Assembly (NCBI GenBank): GCA_002721275.1
Contig: PBJZ01000012.1
Span: forward strand, 44,995 to 108,994
Direction: 5' to 3'
Length of the DNA: 64,000 nucleotides
From: Flavobacteriaceae bacterium
GTDB lineage: Bacteria > Bacteroidota > Bacteroidia > Flavobacteriales > Flavobacteriaceae
Under the pieces are notes generated by a model. The model saw only the letters and a program-made list of their open reading frames with translations. It did no database searches and was not told where the DNA came from. The position numbers and the translations under genes are program-made. Below are positions 1 through 10,429 of this stretch, piece after piece (position 1 is the first letter of the stretch; each line of letters starts with the position of its first letter).

Positions 1-366
1 ATGAAAATCAAAGAAATGTCTCCCAAAGATCACGATAAACATATTGCCTATGTGTCTCATCTTTCACATATATCTTCAATTATTTTGGGACAAACTGTTT
101 TGGAAAAAGAAAAGGATGAATCGGCAATTTTTGCAATGGCTGGAAGCGGATTCGCTTCAACTGTTAGGTTAGCAAAAAGTTCTCCTGAAACATGGAGTTC
201 TATTTTTGAAGAAAATGAGAAAAATATTTTAGAAACATTAACACATTATCTGTTTAATTTAGAAAAATTTAAAAATCTTATTGAAGAAAAAAAATATAAA
301 AATATCCATAAGGTAATTGAGAATACAAATAACATAAAGGATGTTTTAAAAGGAATTAAAAACTGA
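1..366 (+). CDS. tyrA: prephenate dehydrogenase, C-terminal part (5' end lies outside the window)
   Basis: HDKHIAYVSHLSHISSIILG...AGSGFASTVRLAKSSPETW is typical of the TyrA C-terminal helical domain; followed directly by DAHP synthase/chorismate mutase. Confidence 0.8.
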   Translation: MKIKEMSPKDHDKHIAYVSHLSHISSIILGQTVLEKEKDESAIFAMAGSGFASTVRLAKSSPETWSSIFEENEKNILETLTHYLFNLEKFKNLIEEKKYKNIHKVIENTNNIKDVLKGIKN

Positions 367-380
367 GAAAAATTATTAAT

Positions 381-1463
381 ATGAAAAATGATAAAAGTTT
401 TAAGTCGTGGTTAACAAATTTTGATCTAAACCATCCCCTGGTTATTGGAGGCCCCTGTAGTGCTGAAACTGAAGATCAAGTTTTAAAGATTGCTCATGAA
501 CTTAAGGGCTCTGATGTTACAGTATTTAGAGCTGGTATTTGGAAACCAAGAACACGTCCAGGAAATTTTGAGGGTGTTGGAGCAATTGGTTTAAAATGGT
601 TAAAGAAAGTTAAAGAGCAAACAGGTTTATTGACCGCAATTGAGGTTGCAAATTCTGCACATTGTAAACTTGCATTAGATGCTGATATTGATATATTGTG
701 GATTGGGGCTAGATCAACAGTTAGCCCATTTATAGTTCAAGAAATTGCTGATGCCTTGGATGGCACTGATAAAATAGTTTTAATTAAAAATCCTGTTAAT
801 CCCGATTTGGATCTTTGGTTAGGGGGTATTGAAAGATTATATAAGTCAAATATAAGAAAGCTTGGTGCTATACACCGAGGTTTTTCTACTTCTGGAAAAT
901 CTAAATATAGGAATAATCCTGAGTGGCAAATTGTAATCGAGCTGCAAAATAAATTTCCCGATTTGCCTATCATTTGTGACCCGTCTCATATATGTGGCAG
1001 AAGAGATCTGATTTTTGATATAAGTCAAAGGGCATTAGACTTGAATTTTGACGGATTAATGGTTGAATCTCACTGTGATCCTGATAATGCGTGGAGTGAT
1101 GCTAAACAACAAATAACACCAAATACTCTAATTCAGTTCATGAAAGATTGGAAAATTAGAGAAATAACAATTGCAGAGGAAAGTTATCAGAGTAGTTTAA
1201 AGAATTTAAGAGCTAAAATAGATGTAATTGACCAATCTTTGCTAGATCTTCTGGGAGACAGAATGAAAGTTGCTGAGAGTATTGGTGAGTTAAAAAAAAC
1301 AAAAAACGTTGCCGTTCTCCAAAATAAAAGATGGAATGAAATATTAGGAAAAATGATACTTGATGGGCAGGACAGAAAGCTAAGTGAAGAATTTATTTTA
1401 AGAATGTTCAAAGCGATTCATCAAGAGTCAATAAATCATCAACAGAATATTTTTAAGGGTTAA
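381..1463 (+). CDS. bifunctional 3-deoxy-7-phosphoheptulonate synthase / chorismate mutase
   Basis: VIGGPCSAET, FRAGIWKPRTRPGNFEGVG, CDPSHICGRRD motifs of DAHP synthase; C-terminal chorismate mutase helix (LRAKIDVIDQSLLDLLGDRMKVAESIGELK). Confidence 0.95.
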   Translation: MKNDKSFKSWLTNFDLNHPLVIGGPCSAETEDQVLKIAHELKGSDVTVFRAGIWKPRTRPGNFEGVGAIGLKWLKKVKEQTGLLTAIEVANSAHCKLALDADIDILWIGARSTVSPFIVQEIADALDGTDKIVLIKNPVNPDLDLWLGGIERLYKSNIRKLGAIHRGFSTSGKSKYRNNPEWQIVIELQNKFPDLPIICDPSHICGRRDLIFDISQRALDLNFDGLMVESHCDPDNAWSDAKQQITPNTLIQFMKDWKIREITIAEESYQSSLKNLRAKIDVIDQSLLDLLGDRMKVAESIGELKKTKNVAVLQNKRWNEILGKMILDGQDRKLSEEFILRMFKAIHQESINHQQNIFKG

Positions 1464-1474
1464 ATAAGAGTTTA

Positions 1475-2659
1475 TTACTCTAATGAGTTTTTAATCTGAT
1501 TACAGGCCTTGATAATTTGTTTTGCAGAAGCAGCGTATGATATCCGTATACAATTTGGATTACCAAAGGCATCACCACTCACTGTTGCCACGTGTGCATT
1601 TTCAAGAATAAAAAGTGAAAAATCTGTAGCGTTATTAATTAATTTATTTTTACATTTTTTTCCAAAGTATGATGATATGTCTGGAAATACATAAAAAGCT
1701 CCATTTGGTTTATTAATCTTGAAACCACTTATTTTTTTTAATAAACTAACTATCAAGTCTCTTCTATTCTCGAATTCATCTATCATGAATTTTATATTTC
1801 TGACAGGAGCATCTAGAGCTGCTATTGTTGCTCTCTGAGCAATACAATTAGCTCCACTTGTTATTTGTCCCTGCATTTTATTGCATGCCTTTGCAATCCA
1901 GCTAGGAGCACCTATGTAACCTATTCGCCATCCAGTCATCGCAAATGCTTTTGCAAGACCGTTAACAGTGATGGTTCTTTCGTACATTTCTTTTATGGAT
2001 GCAAAGCTAAAAACAGGAGAACCATAGTTGATATGTTCATATATTTCATCCGAAATTATGTATATATTTGGATGTTTTTTTAATACACTTGCAAGTTCTC
2101 TATATTCTTTTTCAGTATAAATAGATCCACTTGGATTATTGGGAGAATTAAATATAATTAATTTGGTTTTGGATGAAATAGCATCTTCGAGCTGATTGGG
2201 AGTTATTTTGAAATCAACATCAATGGAGGATGGAATAATGATTGGTTTTGCCTCAGACAAAGTAGAAATTGCAGAGTAGCTCACCCAGTATGGTGCTGGA
2301 AGAATTACTTCGTCCCCAGGATTAAGAAGTACCATACAAACATTTGCTATAGATTGTTTCGCTCCTGTTGAAACTACAATTTGGTTTAGATCATAATCTA
2401 AATTATTATCTCTTTTAAATTTATTTTTTATTGATTTTTTTACATCAATGTATCCGTCAACAGGAGAATAAGAATTGTAATTATCTTTTACAGCTTTAAT
2501 AGCTGCATCTTTAATAAAATCAGGAGTATTAAAATCCGGTTCTCCGAGACTCAGTCCAATCACATCAATCCCTTTTTCTTTTAAATTTCTTGCTTTGGCT
2601 GCCATAGCGAGTGTAGCAGAAACTGGCAAAGAATTGATTCTATTTGATAAAATTTCCAT
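1475..2659 (-). CDS. PLP-dependent class I/II aminotransferase (aspartate aminotransferase family)
   Basis: GLSLGEPDFNTPDFI, NSPNNPSGSIY, SDEIYEHINY, NGLAKAFAMTGWRIGY motifs. Confidence 0.93.
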   Translation of the reverse strand: MEILSNRINSLPVSATLAMAAKARNLKEKGIDVIGLSLGEPDFNTPDFIKDAAIKAVKDNYNSYSPVDGYIDVKKSIKNKFKRDNNLDYDLNQIVVSTGAKQSIANVCMVLLNPGDEVILPAPYWVSYSAISTLSEAKPIIIPSSIDVDFKITPNQLEDAISSKTKLIIFNSPNNPSGSIYTEKEYRELASVLKKHPNIYIISDEIYEHINYGSPVFSFASIKEMYERTITVNGLAKAFAMTGWRIGYIGAPSWIAKACNKMQGQITSGANCIAQRATIAALDAPVRNIKFMIDEFENRRDLIVSLLKKISGFKINKPNGAFYVFPDISSYFGKKCKNKLINNATDFSLFILENAHVATVSGDAFGNPNCIRISYAASAKQIIKACNQIKNSLE

Positions 2660-2722
2660 AAAATTATTTCAATTAATTAGACAAGTTCACACCTCATTCA
2701 TATTTTTGTTAAAAATAATATT

Positions 2723-3346
2723 TTGGATCTTTTAGAACAATATTTTTCAGACCTATCTTATGAACAAATTGAACAATTTTCTCAACTAAATAATTTATTA
2801 AAAAATATAAACTCTAAAATCAATCTAGTTTCAAGAAAAGATATTGATTTCTTGTTTGAAAGACATATTATTCACTCTCTAGGGATTGCAAAATTTATAA
2901 AATTTAAACCCAAAACTAAGATTTTAGATGTTGGGACAGGTGGAGGATTTCCTGGCATTCCATTGTCTATTGTTTTCCCAGATGTTAAATTTTATTTGAT
3001 TGATGGCATTGGAAAAAAAATTGACTCTGTAACAAGTATAGTAAATACACTTGGTTTAAAAAATATAACAGCCTTAAAAATAAGAGCAGAAAATTATACT
3101 CAAAAAGTAGATTTTGTAGTTAGTAGGGCTGTTTCTCGAATGGAAAAATTTGTTCCACTTGTTTCCAAAAATATTAAACTTAATGGTTTTAATAACATAG
3201 ACAACGGAATTATTTATTTGAAGGGAGGAGACTTAAGTTACGAATTATCGGGTTTTTCTGCATCAAAGGAAATTAAACTATCAAATTATTTTAAAGCCAA
3301 ATTCTTTAAAACAAAAAAAATTGTGTATATACCTTTAAGTCGTTAA
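2723..3346 (+). CDS. rsmG: 16S rRNA (guanine527-N7)-methyltransferase RsmG
   Basis: ILDVGTGGGFPGIPLSIVFPDVKFYLIDGIGKK motif; TTG start. Confidence 0.9.
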   Translation: MDLLEQYFSDLSYEQIEQFSQLNNLLKNINSKINLVSRKDIDFLFERHIIHSLGIAKFIKFKPKTKILDVGTGGGFPGIPLSIVFPDVKFYLIDGIGKKIDSVTSIVNTLGLKNITALKIRAENYTQKVDFVVSRAVSRMEKFVPLVSKNIKLNGFNNIDNGIIYLKGGDLSYELSGFSASKEIKLSNYFKAKFFKTKKIVYIPLSR

Positions 3347-3357
3347 TTTTTTGAATT

Positions 3358-5001
3358 TTATTTCAAAAATGGATATTTATAATCTGTAACCTGAACGAAA
3401 TTTTCTTTAATCATCCTTGGAGAAATCCATCTCAAAAGATTGAAAACAGATCCTGCTTTATCATTTGTTCCAGAGGCCCTTGCTCCGCCAAATGGTTGTT
3501 GACCAACAACAGCCCCTGTTGGTTTATCATTCAGATAAAAGTTTCCAGCACAATTTTCCAAAGCAGTTATTGCTTCATCTATAATATACCGATCCTCACA
3601 AAAAACTGCTCCAGTGAGTGCATAAATTGATGTCTGATCAACCAATTTAAGTGTTTCATGCCATTTCTTGTCATCATAGGAAAAAACTGTAACTAATGGA
3701 CCAAATAGTTCTTTTTCCATAGAAAAGTAATTTGGATTTGAAGTAGTTACAACAGTTGGTGAAATAAAATATCCTATACTTTTATCATATGAGCCTCCAC
3801 AAAATATATCAGCCTCACTATCAGCATTTATTTTGTCAATTGCATTGACGATTCTATCAAACGCCTCTTCATGGATGACTGCCGTGACAAAGTTTCCTAG
3901 GTCATCAGGTGAACCAATTTTGATAGTATTTAATTGACGTTTTACTTCATTGAGAATTTTTTCTGTTTTTGATTTAGGAAGATAAACTCTTGAGGCAGCA
4001 GAACATTTTTGACCTTGGTATTCAAATGCCCCCCGAACTATAGCCGTAGCTACCTCATTAATATTAGCAGAGGAGTGAGCAATTATAAAATCTTTACCCC
4101 CAGTTTCCCCAACAATTTTGGGATAGGTTTTATAATTTGAAATATTAGATCCAATTTTCTTCCAAATATTTTGAAAAACAAAAGTAGAACCTGTGTAATG
4201 GACTCCTGCAAAATCTTTAGAGGCTAGGACAGTATCAGTTATCATTTCTGGGTCACCCATAACCATATTTATTACACCATTTGGGAGTCCTGCAGCTTCA
4301 AATACTTCCATGACGACCTGTGCGGAAAATATCTGATGATCACTAGGTTTCCAGACAACAACATTTCCCATCAAAGCAGCGCTAGCAGATAAATTTCCTG
4401 AAATCGCTGTAAAATTGAAAGGGGAGATAGAATATATGAAACCCTCTAAGGGTCTGTAGTGTAATTGATTCCACATACCCGGACTACTTTCAGGTTGATT
4501 TTGATATATTTCTTGCATATAAAAAGCATTAAATCTTAAAAAATCAATGAATTCACAAGCTGCGTCAATTTCAGCTTGATGAACAGTTTTTGATTGTGCT
4601 ATCATTGTTGCTGCAACAATTCTATTTCTGTATGGACCTGCCAATAAATCGGCAGCTTTTAAAAAAATTGAAGCCCTTCTAGTCCAATGCATTTTCGACC
4701 ATTTATCCCTGGCTTTTAGAGCACTTGAAATGGCAGTTTTAATTTGGGTTTTATTTGCAATATGATATTCTCCTAATATATGTTTGTGATCATGAGGGGG
4801 TGTCATTTTTTTTGTCGAATCTCCCTTTAAATTTTCACCATTAATTTTTAGAAAAACTGTTATTTTTTTTTTGTAAAGTTCTTTATAAGTATTGAGAACA
4901 GATTTTCTTTCTGGACTCCCTTTGGCATAATCCAAAACTTCCTCATTTGATGGATATGGAATATTAATATTGCTGTTATTCATGATTCTATTTTTATTCA
5001 A
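3358..5001 (-). CDS. pruA: L-glutamate gamma-semialdehyde (1-pyrroline-5-carboxylate) dehydrogenase
   Basis: ALDH fold with YRPLEGFIYSISPFNFTAI, VGETGGKDFI, FEYQGQKCSAASRVYLPKS; 547 aa. Confidence 0.93.
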   Translation of the reverse strand: MNKNRIMNNSNINIPYPSNEEVLDYAKGSPERKSVLNTYKELYKKKITVFLKINGENLKGDSTKKMTPPHDHKHILGEYHIANKTQIKTAISSALKARDKWSKMHWTRRASIFLKAADLLAGPYRNRIVAATMIAQSKTVHQAEIDAACEFIDFLRFNAFYMQEIYQNQPESSPGMWNQLHYRPLEGFIYSISPFNFTAISGNLSASAALMGNVVVWKPSDHQIFSAQVVMEVFEAAGLPNGVINMVMGDPEMITDTVLASKDFAGVHYTGSTFVFQNIWKKIGSNISNYKTYPKIVGETGGKDFIIAHSSANINEVATAIVRGAFEYQGQKCSAASRVYLPKSKTEKILNEVKRQLNTIKIGSPDDLGNFVTAVIHEEAFDRIVNAIDKINADSEADIFCGGSYDKSIGYFISPTVVTTSNPNYFSMEKELFGPLVTVFSYDDKKWHETLKLVDQTSIYALTGAVFCEDRYIIDEAITALENCAGNFYLNDKPTGAVVGQQPFGGARASGTNDKAGSVFNLLRWISPRMIKENFVQVTDYKYPFLK

Positions 5002-5070
5002 ATTTATGCAATTGAAAATAATTATTTATGATTTTGAATAGAGGTTTTTTTAACCAACATTATATTCAAA

Positions 5071-6327
5071 TTAGTTAAATATATTTCTTGAGTTTAATTC
5101 TTTAAGACCAATTAGTTGGTCATAAATTTCCCCAGGGGGTCTATAATAAACTAAAATTTTATAACTATTTTCTGTTTGATAATAATTTCCAGAAATAAGA
5201 TTGAAATCCCAATTTGATTTTGTTTTTGCTACATATTTATAATTGTAATAACCCTGTTTTAATAAAATTTTTAACTCATATGCTTCTAGTGATTTATTGT
5301 ATATCATAAGATTTTGATCGTCGGGTTCATAATTATTAAAATTTCCCATTACATATATTTTGGTTTCAGGAAGCTCGATACTTGCAGCCAGAGTGAAATG
5401 AACCCAACTATAATCAGATTCAATATCAGGATTTTGAGAACCTAAAACTGTTCTGATCTCAAATTCTCCGTTTAAATCTTGGTAAAATGAATATGGAGAG
5501 TATTTTCTTGGAATATCAGTGTACAGATAAACATGATAAACTTCTTCGAGATTTATAAAACTTGTATTTAATCCATTAATTCTTAGGTCCTTTGTGTCAA
5601 AAAAAAGAAATTCGTTACCACTTTCAAAGCTAGAAATTATGTCATACCTAAATTTTAATATTTTATTTTCCTGATATTGAGGTTTTAGTTTTGATATTTT
5701 ATTAAACCATTGATCATTTTGTAATATAACTATCTTCAAATTGTTATTTGGATTTTTAATATATCCCACTTTGTCTTGAACAATTTCAAATCTTATATTG
5801 TGGTGAGTTAAAAAAAGGTTTAAATCTCTAGTCCTATATACATTTCCATCGACATCAATTTTTGGTTTTACATATAAAAATTTTCTTGAAAATTGCAGTT
5901 CATCATCTGTATTATAAACATTTATCATATAGTTCCCAGATAATTTTAATTGTATCAAATTATTTGGAATTTCGAGTTTATAATTGGTGTATCTTTTTAG
6001 AGTATTAAATGAATTTTTAAAATTTGAAATACGAATATTATCAAGTCCGTTTAAGTATTCATTTTTAAACAAGTTTGACTCTGACCAGTCCGAATTGTGA
6101 TATGAAATTTTATAATAATAATCGTTCTCATTTGCAGTTAAGTCATCAAATGATAATTCAATTTTTTCATCACCAATTATAAAAGGTAGAGTACCTTTTT
6201 GGTTGTAGTTTTTTAATTTTATAGATTTTAGGAAAGGTGGTGTAAATTCCAAAACCGAACTAATTAAACCATGATGAAAGTTTAGTGTGTTAAAACTTAA
6301 CAAGAGAATTATTATGAGAGTTTTCAT
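5071..6327 (-). CDS. DUF5103 family secreted protein (type IX secretion system plug-like)
   Basis: signal peptide; DUF5103-like C-terminus (YVMGNFNNYEPDDQNLMIYNKSLEAYELKILLKQGYYNYKY); divergent from nqrA. Confidence 0.75.
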   Translation of the reverse strand: MKTLIIILLLSFNTLNFHHGLISSVLEFTPPFLKSIKLKNYNQKGTLPFIIGDEKIELSFDDLTANENDYYYKISYHNSDWSESNLFKNEYLNGLDNIRISNFKNSFNTLKRYTNYKLEIPNNLIQLKLSGNYMINVYNTDDELQFSRKFLYVKPKIDVDGNVYRTRDLNLFLTHHNIRFEIVQDKVGYIKNPNNNLKIVILQNDQWFNKISKLKPQYQENKILKFRYDIISSFESGNEFLFFDTKDLRINGLNTSFINLEEVYHVYLYTDIPRKYSPYSFYQDLNGEFEIRTVLGSQNPDIESDYSWVHFTLAASIELPETKIYVMGNFNNYEPDDQNLMIYNKSLEAYELKILLKQGYYNYKYVAKTKSNWDFNLISGNYYQTENSYKILVYYRPPGEIYDQLIGLKELNSRNIFN

Positions 6328-6444
6328 TATTTTTAAAATTACAAATAATAAAATTTAAATGATTATTTAACTACATGTTATTTAGAATTAATATAAATAA
6401 AAAATTTCCTCTTTGAATCTCTTTTTCAATCTATGTTTTAAGAT

Positions 6445-6452
6445 TAAATTTG
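6445..6452 (+). promoter_or_regulatory. candidate Bacteroidetes -7 box TAAATTTG upstream of nqrA
   Basis: exact TAnnTTTG match followed by CAT, 29 bp before nqrA ATG. Confidence 0.5.
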
Positions 6453-6481
6453 CATGGTTTTTATGATTAATTATAACTCAA

Positions 6482-7828
6482 ATGTCCAAAGACATATCCT
6501 TTAGAAAAGGAGCAGATATTAATTTAAAGGGAAAGGCTAAGAATTTTATTAATGATAAGATTACTTCTCAGTCATATGCTCTTCAACCTGATGACTTTTT
6601 TTCACTAACTCCCAAACTTGAAATTAGAGAAAATGATTACGTATCCCAAGGTTCACCAATATTTCATGATAAAAAAAATCCAGAAATTAAATTTGTTTCA
6701 CCTGTTTCGGGAATAATATCCAATATTGTTAGGGGACCAAAGAGAAAAATTGAAACTATTGAGATTGAATTGAATGGAAATAAAAAAATAGTTCATGACA
6801 TTCCAAGTAATCCTGATAAGAAAAGCATCATTGAACTTTTAACGTTAAGTGGTTGTTGGCCTTTTATAAGGCAAAGACCATATAATGTGATTGCAAATCC
6901 CGGTGATATTCCAAGATATATTCTTATTTCTTGTTTTACTTCAGCCCCACTGGACGTTGATTTTGATTTCATATTAAAGAATAATCATGAAGACTTCCAA
7001 AGAGGGGTACAAATACTGAATAAGCTCACAAAAAAAAGTACGATTTTGACTGTTAATTCTAAATCAAAGAATTTATTTAACAACATAAATGATGTTGATG
7101 TTGTTGGTGTTAGTGGACCACATCCTTCTTCAAATGAAAGTGTTCAAATACAAAAAATCTCTCCAATTAACATGGGAGACAAGGTGTGGGTGATAAGACC
7201 CGAGGATGTAGTTAACATTGGTTTATTTTTTAAAACAGGTACTTACACTGCTCAGAGAACAGTTGCAGTAGCTGGGAGTTGTATCAAAAATCCTCAATAT
7301 TTTAGGACAAAAATTGGAGTTAAAATTGATGATTTAATAAAAATAGCCAAATTAAATAAAAAGAGAGATATCAGATTTATTAATGGAGATGTTTTGTCAG
7401 GATCTTTGACCTCCCAGGATGGTTATATTGGATTTTATAACAACCTCCTTTCGGTTATCCCAGAAGGAAACAAATATCGAATGTTTGGATGGCTACCTTT
7501 TGTTGATAATGATATCCCTAGCCTTTCAAAAACAAGTTTTTCATGGTTGTTCCGAAATAAAACTTTTGACATTGATACCAATTTGAATGGTGAAGAAAGG
7601 GCTTTAGTAGTGACTGGTGAAATGGAAAAAGTTTTTCCAATGGATATCTATCCCATGCAACTATTAAAAGTATGTATGACTGGTGATATTGAAAAAATGG
7701 AAGCGTATGGAATTTATGAGGTTGTGCCTGAAGATTTTGGTTTAATTGATTACTCATGTACTTCAAAAATTGAAGCTCAAGAAATAATATCCGATGCAAT
7801 TGAATTGATGATAAAAGAAGTAGGTTAA
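6482..7828 (+). CDS. nqrA: Na+-translocating NADH:quinone reductase subunit A
   Basis: family sequence (FRKGADINLKGKA...); first gene of six-gene nqr operon. Confidence 0.95.
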   Translation: MSKDISFRKGADINLKGKAKNFINDKITSQSYALQPDDFFSLTPKLEIRENDYVSQGSPIFHDKKNPEIKFVSPVSGIISNIVRGPKRKIETIEIELNGNKKIVHDIPSNPDKKSIIELLTLSGCWPFIRQRPYNVIANPGDIPRYILISCFTSAPLDVDFDFILKNNHEDFQRGVQILNKLTKKSTILTVNSKSKNLFNNINDVDVVGVSGPHPSSNESVQIQKISPINMGDKVWVIRPEDVVNIGLFFKTGTYTAQRTVAVAGSCIKNPQYFRTKIGVKIDDLIKIAKLNKKRDIRFINGDVLSGSLTSQDGYIGFYNNLLSVIPEGNKYRMFGWLPFVDNDIPSLSKTSFSWLFRNKTFDIDTNLNGEERALVVTGEMEKVFPMDIYPMQLLKVCMTGDIEKMEAYGIYEVVPEDFGLIDYSCTSKIEAQEIISDAIELMIKEVG

Positions 7829-7837
7829 ATTTACAAT

Positions 7838-8995
7838 ATGAAATTTTTAAGAAAAAAACTTGACGATATAAAAAGACCTTTTGCAAAAGGCGAAAAGTGG
7901 GAAAAGCTAGCTCCTGCAATTAATGCATTTGATACCTTTTTGTTTGTGCCTAATCATACTACTAGTAGGGGTTCGCACATACGAGACGCAGTTGATTTGA
8001 AAAGAACTATGGTTACAGTAATTATTGCATTAATCCCAGCATTAATATATGGAACATATAATACTGGGTATCAATACTTAATTCAAACAGATTCTAATTT
8101 TACTTTTTTTGATGCATTTATTCATGGTTCATTTAAGATTATACCAATGATTGCTGTTTCATATATAGTTGGTCTTACAATTGAGTTCGCCTTTGCAGTT
8201 TACAGGGGTCACGAAGTAAACGAAGGATATCTGGTCACTGGGATGTTAATTCCTATGATAATGCCAGTAGATATTCCTCTGTGGATGGTCGGAGTATCAG
8301 TAGCTTTTGCAGTCATCATAGCAAAAGAAGCCTTTGGTGGAACTGGAATGAATATTCTTAATCCAGCACTTACAGCAAGAGCTTTTGCTTTTTTTGCCTA
8401 CCCAACTTATATGTCAGGAAATAAGGTATGGGTTTCAGAGGCCAGTATGGTTGATGGCATCTCTGGAGAAACTATTTTGGGGAGTTTGGCAGCAGGTCAG
8501 CAAATAGCTTATTCAACTATGGATATGTTTGCAGGTTCAATTCCAGGATCAATTGCGGAAACTTCTACATTATGGATTATAGTTGGTGCACTAATTCTAA
8601 TAATAACTGGCGTAGGAAGTTGGAGAATTATGGCAGGTGGGGTTTTAGGCGCATCAATAATGGCTATTTTATTTAACTTATGGGGTGCTAATTCACTAAT
8701 GAGTTTTAATTGGATGAATCATTTGATTGTTGGCGGTTTTGCATTTGGGATTGTTTTTATGGCAACAGATCCTGTTTCTGCAGCACAAACTCAAAAAGGA
8801 AAATGGATTTATGGTATACTGGTTGGAGTATTTTGTATTATGATCAGAGTGTTTAATCCTGCTTATCCAGAAGGTGTTATGTTAGCAATCCTGTTAATGA
8901 ATGTATTTGCCCCCACAATTGATCACTATGTCTACAATTCAAATATTTTGAAAAGAAAAAAGAGGTGGGAGCTTTCTAGAATTAAAACAACTTAA
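7838..8995 (+). CDS. nqrB: Na+-translocating NADH:quinone reductase subunit B
   Basis: MVTVIIALIPALIYGTYNTGYQ, GGTGMNILNPALTARAFAFFAYP, MATDPVSAAQTQKGKW. Confidence 0.97.
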   Translation: MKFLRKKLDDIKRPFAKGEKWEKLAPAINAFDTFLFVPNHTTSRGSHIRDAVDLKRTMVTVIIALIPALIYGTYNTGYQYLIQTDSNFTFFDAFIHGSFKIIPMIAVSYIVGLTIEFAFAVYRGHEVNEGYLVTGMLIPMIMPVDIPLWMVGVSVAFAVIIAKEAFGGTGMNILNPALTARAFAFFAYPTYMSGNKVWVSEASMVDGISGETILGSLAAGQQIAYSTMDMFAGSIPGSIAETSTLWIIVGALILIITGVGSWRIMAGGVLGASIMAILFNLWGANSLMSFNWMNHLIVGGFAFGIVFMATDPVSAAQTQKGKWIYGILVGVFCIMIRVFNPAYPEGVMLAILLMNVFAPTIDHYVYNSNILKRKKRWELSRIKTT

Positions 8996-9002
8996 TTTAC
9001 AA

Positions 9003-9734
9003 ATGAACAGAGATAGTAACGCATATACATTTTTATTTTCCGCAATAATGGTTGTTGTAGTTGCAGCAACTTTAGCTACAACCTCGACTTTACTAAAGGA
9101 TATTCAAGCTGAGAATGTTCGTAAAGAAAAAATGCAAAATATACTTGCTACAATTGGAGTTGAAGTTGACCGTGAAGAAGCGGAACAAGTCTACAATAAA
9201 TACATTTTAGAGGAGTTATCATTGAAGTCTGATGGATCCATTGATAAAAATATTGATGCTTTTAAACTAAATTTAAGTGTTGAAATAAAAAAACCCAGAG
9301 AAAAACAAAGGTTCCCGATATATTTAGCCGAGGTTGATTCATCAACATATTATATTGTTCCACTAAGAGGTTCAGGTTTGTGGGATGCTATCTGGGGATA
9401 TGTAGCCTTGGAAGGTGACAAAAATACTATTAAAGGTGCAGTTTTTGATCACAAAGGAGAAACAGCTGGCCTAGGTGCTGAAATAACTCAAAACTGGTTT
9501 CAAAATAGTTTTAAAGGCGAAAAGGTTTTGGATAAGCAAGGTAAGCTAGTCGGAGTAAATGTGTCAAAAACTAATAATGATCCTAAGGGGAGAGATAAAA
9601 ACGATAACGAGGTTGATGCTATTTCGGGTGCAACAATAACTGGAGATGGTGTTACTGAAATGATAAAAGAGAGGCTTCAGAATTACTTGCCTTATTTCAA
9701 TTCACAAGAACAAAAAATTGCATACACTGATTAA
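9003..9734 (+). CDS. nqrC: Na+-translocating NADH:quinone reductase subunit C
   Basis: single N-terminal TM, FMN-binding domain, covalent flavin motif DAISGATIT. Confidence 0.96.
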   Translation: MNRDSNAYTFLFSAIMVVVVAATLATTSTLLKDIQAENVRKEKMQNILATIGVEVDREEAEQVYNKYILEELSLKSDGSIDKNIDAFKLNLSVEIKKPREKQRFPIYLAEVDSSTYYIVPLRGSGLWDAIWGYVALEGDKNTIKGAVFDHKGETAGLGAEITQNWFQNSFKGEKVLDKQGKLVGVNVSKTNNDPKGRDKNDNEVDAISGATITGDGVTEMIKERLQNYLPYFNSQEQKIAYTD

Positions 9735-9736
9735 AC

Positions 9737-10426
9737 ATGTTAAAGAATAATATTAAACATACACCTAAAATTTTCTTTATAAATGAAGAAATAGAACCAT
9801 TATTATCAAAAAAAAATAGGGCGTTGTTAATAGATCCTATGGATGATAACAATCCCATAACCGTTCAAGTATTAGGAATCTGTTCGGCTCTAGCAATCAC
9901 TGTTCAATTGAAGCCTGCAATTGTGATGAGTGTATCTGTAATGGCTGTTATGGCTGCAAGTAATGTTATTATTTCTCTTTTGAGAGATTTAATACCCAAC
10001 AGAATCAGAATTATTGTTCAGCTTGTTGTTGTTGCTTCGATGGTTATATTAGTAGACCAAGTTTTGAGAGCCTTTGCTTACGACGTCAGTAAGGAGTTAT
10101 CGATTTTTATTGGATTGATAATTACAAATTGCATTGTAATGGGGAGACTAGAAGCTTTTGCATTAGGAAATGGGGTGTGGAGGTCCTTCTTGGATGGTAT
10201 TGGAAATGCTGCAGGTTATGGTTTTATTTTGATTATTGTTGCATTTTTTAGGGAATTATTTGGATCTGGAAAACTTTTGGGTTATCAAGTTATTCCTGAA
10301 TTTATTTATGATATGGGATATGTTAATAATGGACTTATGCTTTTGTCGCCTATGGCCCTTATAACTGTGGGGTTATTTATATGGTTTCAAAGATCTCGTA
10401 ACAGAACATTAATAGAAAAGAGTTAA
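9737..10426 (+). CDS. nqrD: Na+-translocating NADH:quinone reductase subunit D
   Basis: NqrD/RnfE-type membrane protein (TNCIVMGRLEAFALGNGVWRSFLDGIGNAAGYG). Confidence 0.96.
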   Translation: MLKNNIKHTPKIFFINEEIEPLLSKKNRALLIDPMDDNNPITVQVLGICSALAITVQLKPAIVMSVSVMAVMAASNVIISLLRDLIPNRIRIIVQLVVVASMVILVDQVLRAFAYDVSKELSIFIGLIITNCIVMGRLEAFALGNGVWRSFLDGIGNAAGYGFILIIVAFFRELFGSGKLLGYQVIPEFIYDMGYVNNGLMLLSPMALITVGLFIWFQRSRNRTLIEKS

Positions 10427-10429
10427 TTT

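Noticed and set aside
7518-7919. 133-aa - strand ORF opposite nqrA/nqrB
   Set aside because: Antisense to two well-supported genes; composition is not protein-like
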